Assembly (NCBI GenBank): GCA_019509685.1
Contig: JAEKLU010000310.1
Span: 1-5,630, forward strand
DNA from: Mesorhizobium sp.
Lineage (GTDB): Bacteria; Pseudomonadota; Alphaproteobacteria; Rhizobiales; Rhizobiaceae
Direction of reading: 5' to 3'
DNA: 5,630 nucleotides
Position 1 is the first letter of the stretch. Every line of letters begins with the position of its first letter. The notes under the pieces are model-generated. The model did no database searches and was not told where the DNA came from. It saw only the letters and a program-made list of their open reading frames with translations. A program made the translations under genes and the position numbers. Below, in pieces: positions 4,619-5,630 of the stretch.

Positions 4619-5630
4619 ATGCGTATCAAAAGCGTCCAGGCCTGGTGGGTGCGCGTACCGATCGAAGCGGCAAAACAGCACCGCTCCGATTTCGGTCAGG
4701 TGACGACGTTCGACGCCGCCATTTTGCGCATCGAGACCGATGACGGCCTGGTCGGCTGGGGCGAAGGCAAGAACGCCGCCGGCAGCGCCGGCAGCTATGG
4801 CGCGCTCGTCCATATGCTCAACCACGAGGTCGGCCCGCAGCTCATCGGCCGCGACCCGGCCGATATCGGCGTCATCTGGGAGATGCTCTATAACGGCGTG
4901 CGGCACGAGACGGCGGCTCATAGCGGCCATGCCATGCCGCAACTGGCGCGGCGCGGCATCAGCGTGGCGGCGATCAGCGCCGTCGACATCGCGTTATGGG
5001 ACATCCTCGGCAAGTCTTTGGGACAGCCTGTCTGGCGGCTCATCGGCGGCCGCAAGGTGGAGCGCATGCAGGCCTATGCCTCGGGCGGCTGGGCATCCAC
5101 TGACGCTATCGGCGAGCAATTGAAGTCCTACATCGCCAAAGGCGGCTTCAAGGCGTTGAAGATGCGCGTCGGCTCGATGGACGGCGCGCCGCATATCTCG
5201 GCCGCGCGCGTGCGCGCCGCGAGGCAGGCGATCGGCCCCGATGTCGATCTCATGGTCGACGCGCACGGCACCTACACGGTCGCCGAGGCAAAGCGCTTCG
5301 TCGGCCTCACCGCCGATTGCGACCTTGCCTGGTTCGAGGAGCCGGTGATCGCCGATGACAAATCCGGCATGGCCGAGGTGCGCGCCTCGGGTTCGACGCC
5401 GATCGCGACCGGCGAAAGCGAGGCGACGCGCTATGCCTTCCGCGATCTGGCCATGCTGAAATCGGCCGACATCTTCCAGCCGGACCCGGCTTTTTGCGGC
5501 GGCATCAGCGAGGCAATCAAGATCGGCACCATCGCCAGCGCCTTCAATCTACGCCTGGCGCCGCATCTGTGGGCGGGCGCGCCCTGCTTCTTTGCCGGCC
5601 TGCATGTCTGCGCCGCTTCGCCCGCCAGCT
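4619..5630 (+). CDS. Mandelate racemase/muconate lactonizing enzyme family protein (enolase superfamily), 3' end cut off
   Basis: The visible 337 residues begin MRIKSVQAWWVRVPIE, a typical capping-domain start, with a GGGGA ribosome site 5 nt upstream. The barrel shows LKMR (K181, R183) as a KxR form of the usual KxK base motif. The metal ligands are D214 (VDAHG), E240 (FEEP) and E266 (GES), and the His-Asp dyad is D289 (QPD) and H316 (APH). Steps of 26, 26, 23 and 27 residues between these five equal D195, E221, E247, D270 and H297 of mandelate racemase as I recall them. The family abstracts an alpha proton from a carboxylate with Mg2+. Most members with a His-Asp dyad and sugar gene neighbours dehydrate sugar acids to 2-keto-3-deoxy acids, though racemisation or epimerisation is possible. 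It follows the epimerase-like gene by 56 bp, probably in one operon. Roughly the last 40-60 residues lie beyond the window. Confidence 0.92.
   Translation, partial: MRIKSVQAWWVRVPIEAAKQHRSDFGQVTTFDAAILRIETDDGLVGWGEGKNAAGSAGSYGALVHMLNHEVGPQLIGRDPADIGVIWEMLYNGVRHETAAHSGHAMPQLARRGISVAAISAVDIALWDILGKSLGQPVWRLIGGRKVERMQAYASGGWASTDAIGEQLKSYIAKGGFKALKMRVGSMDGAPHISAARVRAARQAIGPDVDLMVDAHGTYTVAEAKRFVGLTADCDLAWFEEPVIADDKSGMAEVRASGSTPIATGESEATRYAFRDLAMLKSADIFQPDPAFCGGISEAIKIGTIASAFNLRLAPHLWAGAPCFFAGLHVCAASPAS

Overview
The window reads as a sugar-catabolism locus from a high-GC alphaproteobacterium of the Rhizobiales, most like Mesorhizobium or a close relative. This placement is inferred from protein style, GC-rich codon use and two intergenic palindromic repeats that resemble rhizobial mosaic elements (RIME-type). 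No rRNA, tRNA, CRISPR array or insertion sequence was seen.

Layout: two gene sets diverge from a 400-bp regulatory region (3275-3674). Leftward, in transcription order, are a 351-residue xylose-isomerase-like TIM-barrel protein (3274 to 2219), a Gfo/Idh/MocA NAD(P)-dependent sugar oxidoreductase (2068 to 881), and a D-tagatose/D-psicose 3-epimerase-like protein (674 to beyond base 1, C-terminus missing). Rightward are a second 3-epimerase-like TIM barrel (3675-4562) and an enolase-superfamily protein of the mandelate racemase type (4619 to beyond base 5630, C-terminus missing). Long open frames antisense to these genes look like shadows of high-GC coding sequence.

The leftward genes are separated by palindromic repeats at 723-873 and 2091-2211. 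The first has imperfect 12-bp inverted ends and contains several perfect hairpins. These may tune expression within the leftward operon.

The divergent region holds two TGGT-N3-ACCA inverted repeats (centred at 3384 and 3564). They lie about 100 bp from each start codon, and each overlaps a candidate promoter. This is the operator form expected for an FCD/FadR-subfamily GntR regulator, so both arms are probably controlled together. The same region holds a perfect 7-2-7 palindrome and a direct repeat with a 20-bp period.

Taken together: three metal-dependent TIM-barrel isomerase/epimerase/lyase-type enzymes, one oxidoreductase and one sugar-acid dehydratase or racemase suggest a pathway for an unusual sugar, glycoside or sugar acid. 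The substrate cannot be read from the sequence. The TIM-barrel plus Gfo/Idh pairing resembles characterised systems that act through 3-keto-sugar intermediates. No transporter, kinase, aldolase or regulator gene is visible, so these would have to lie outside the window.
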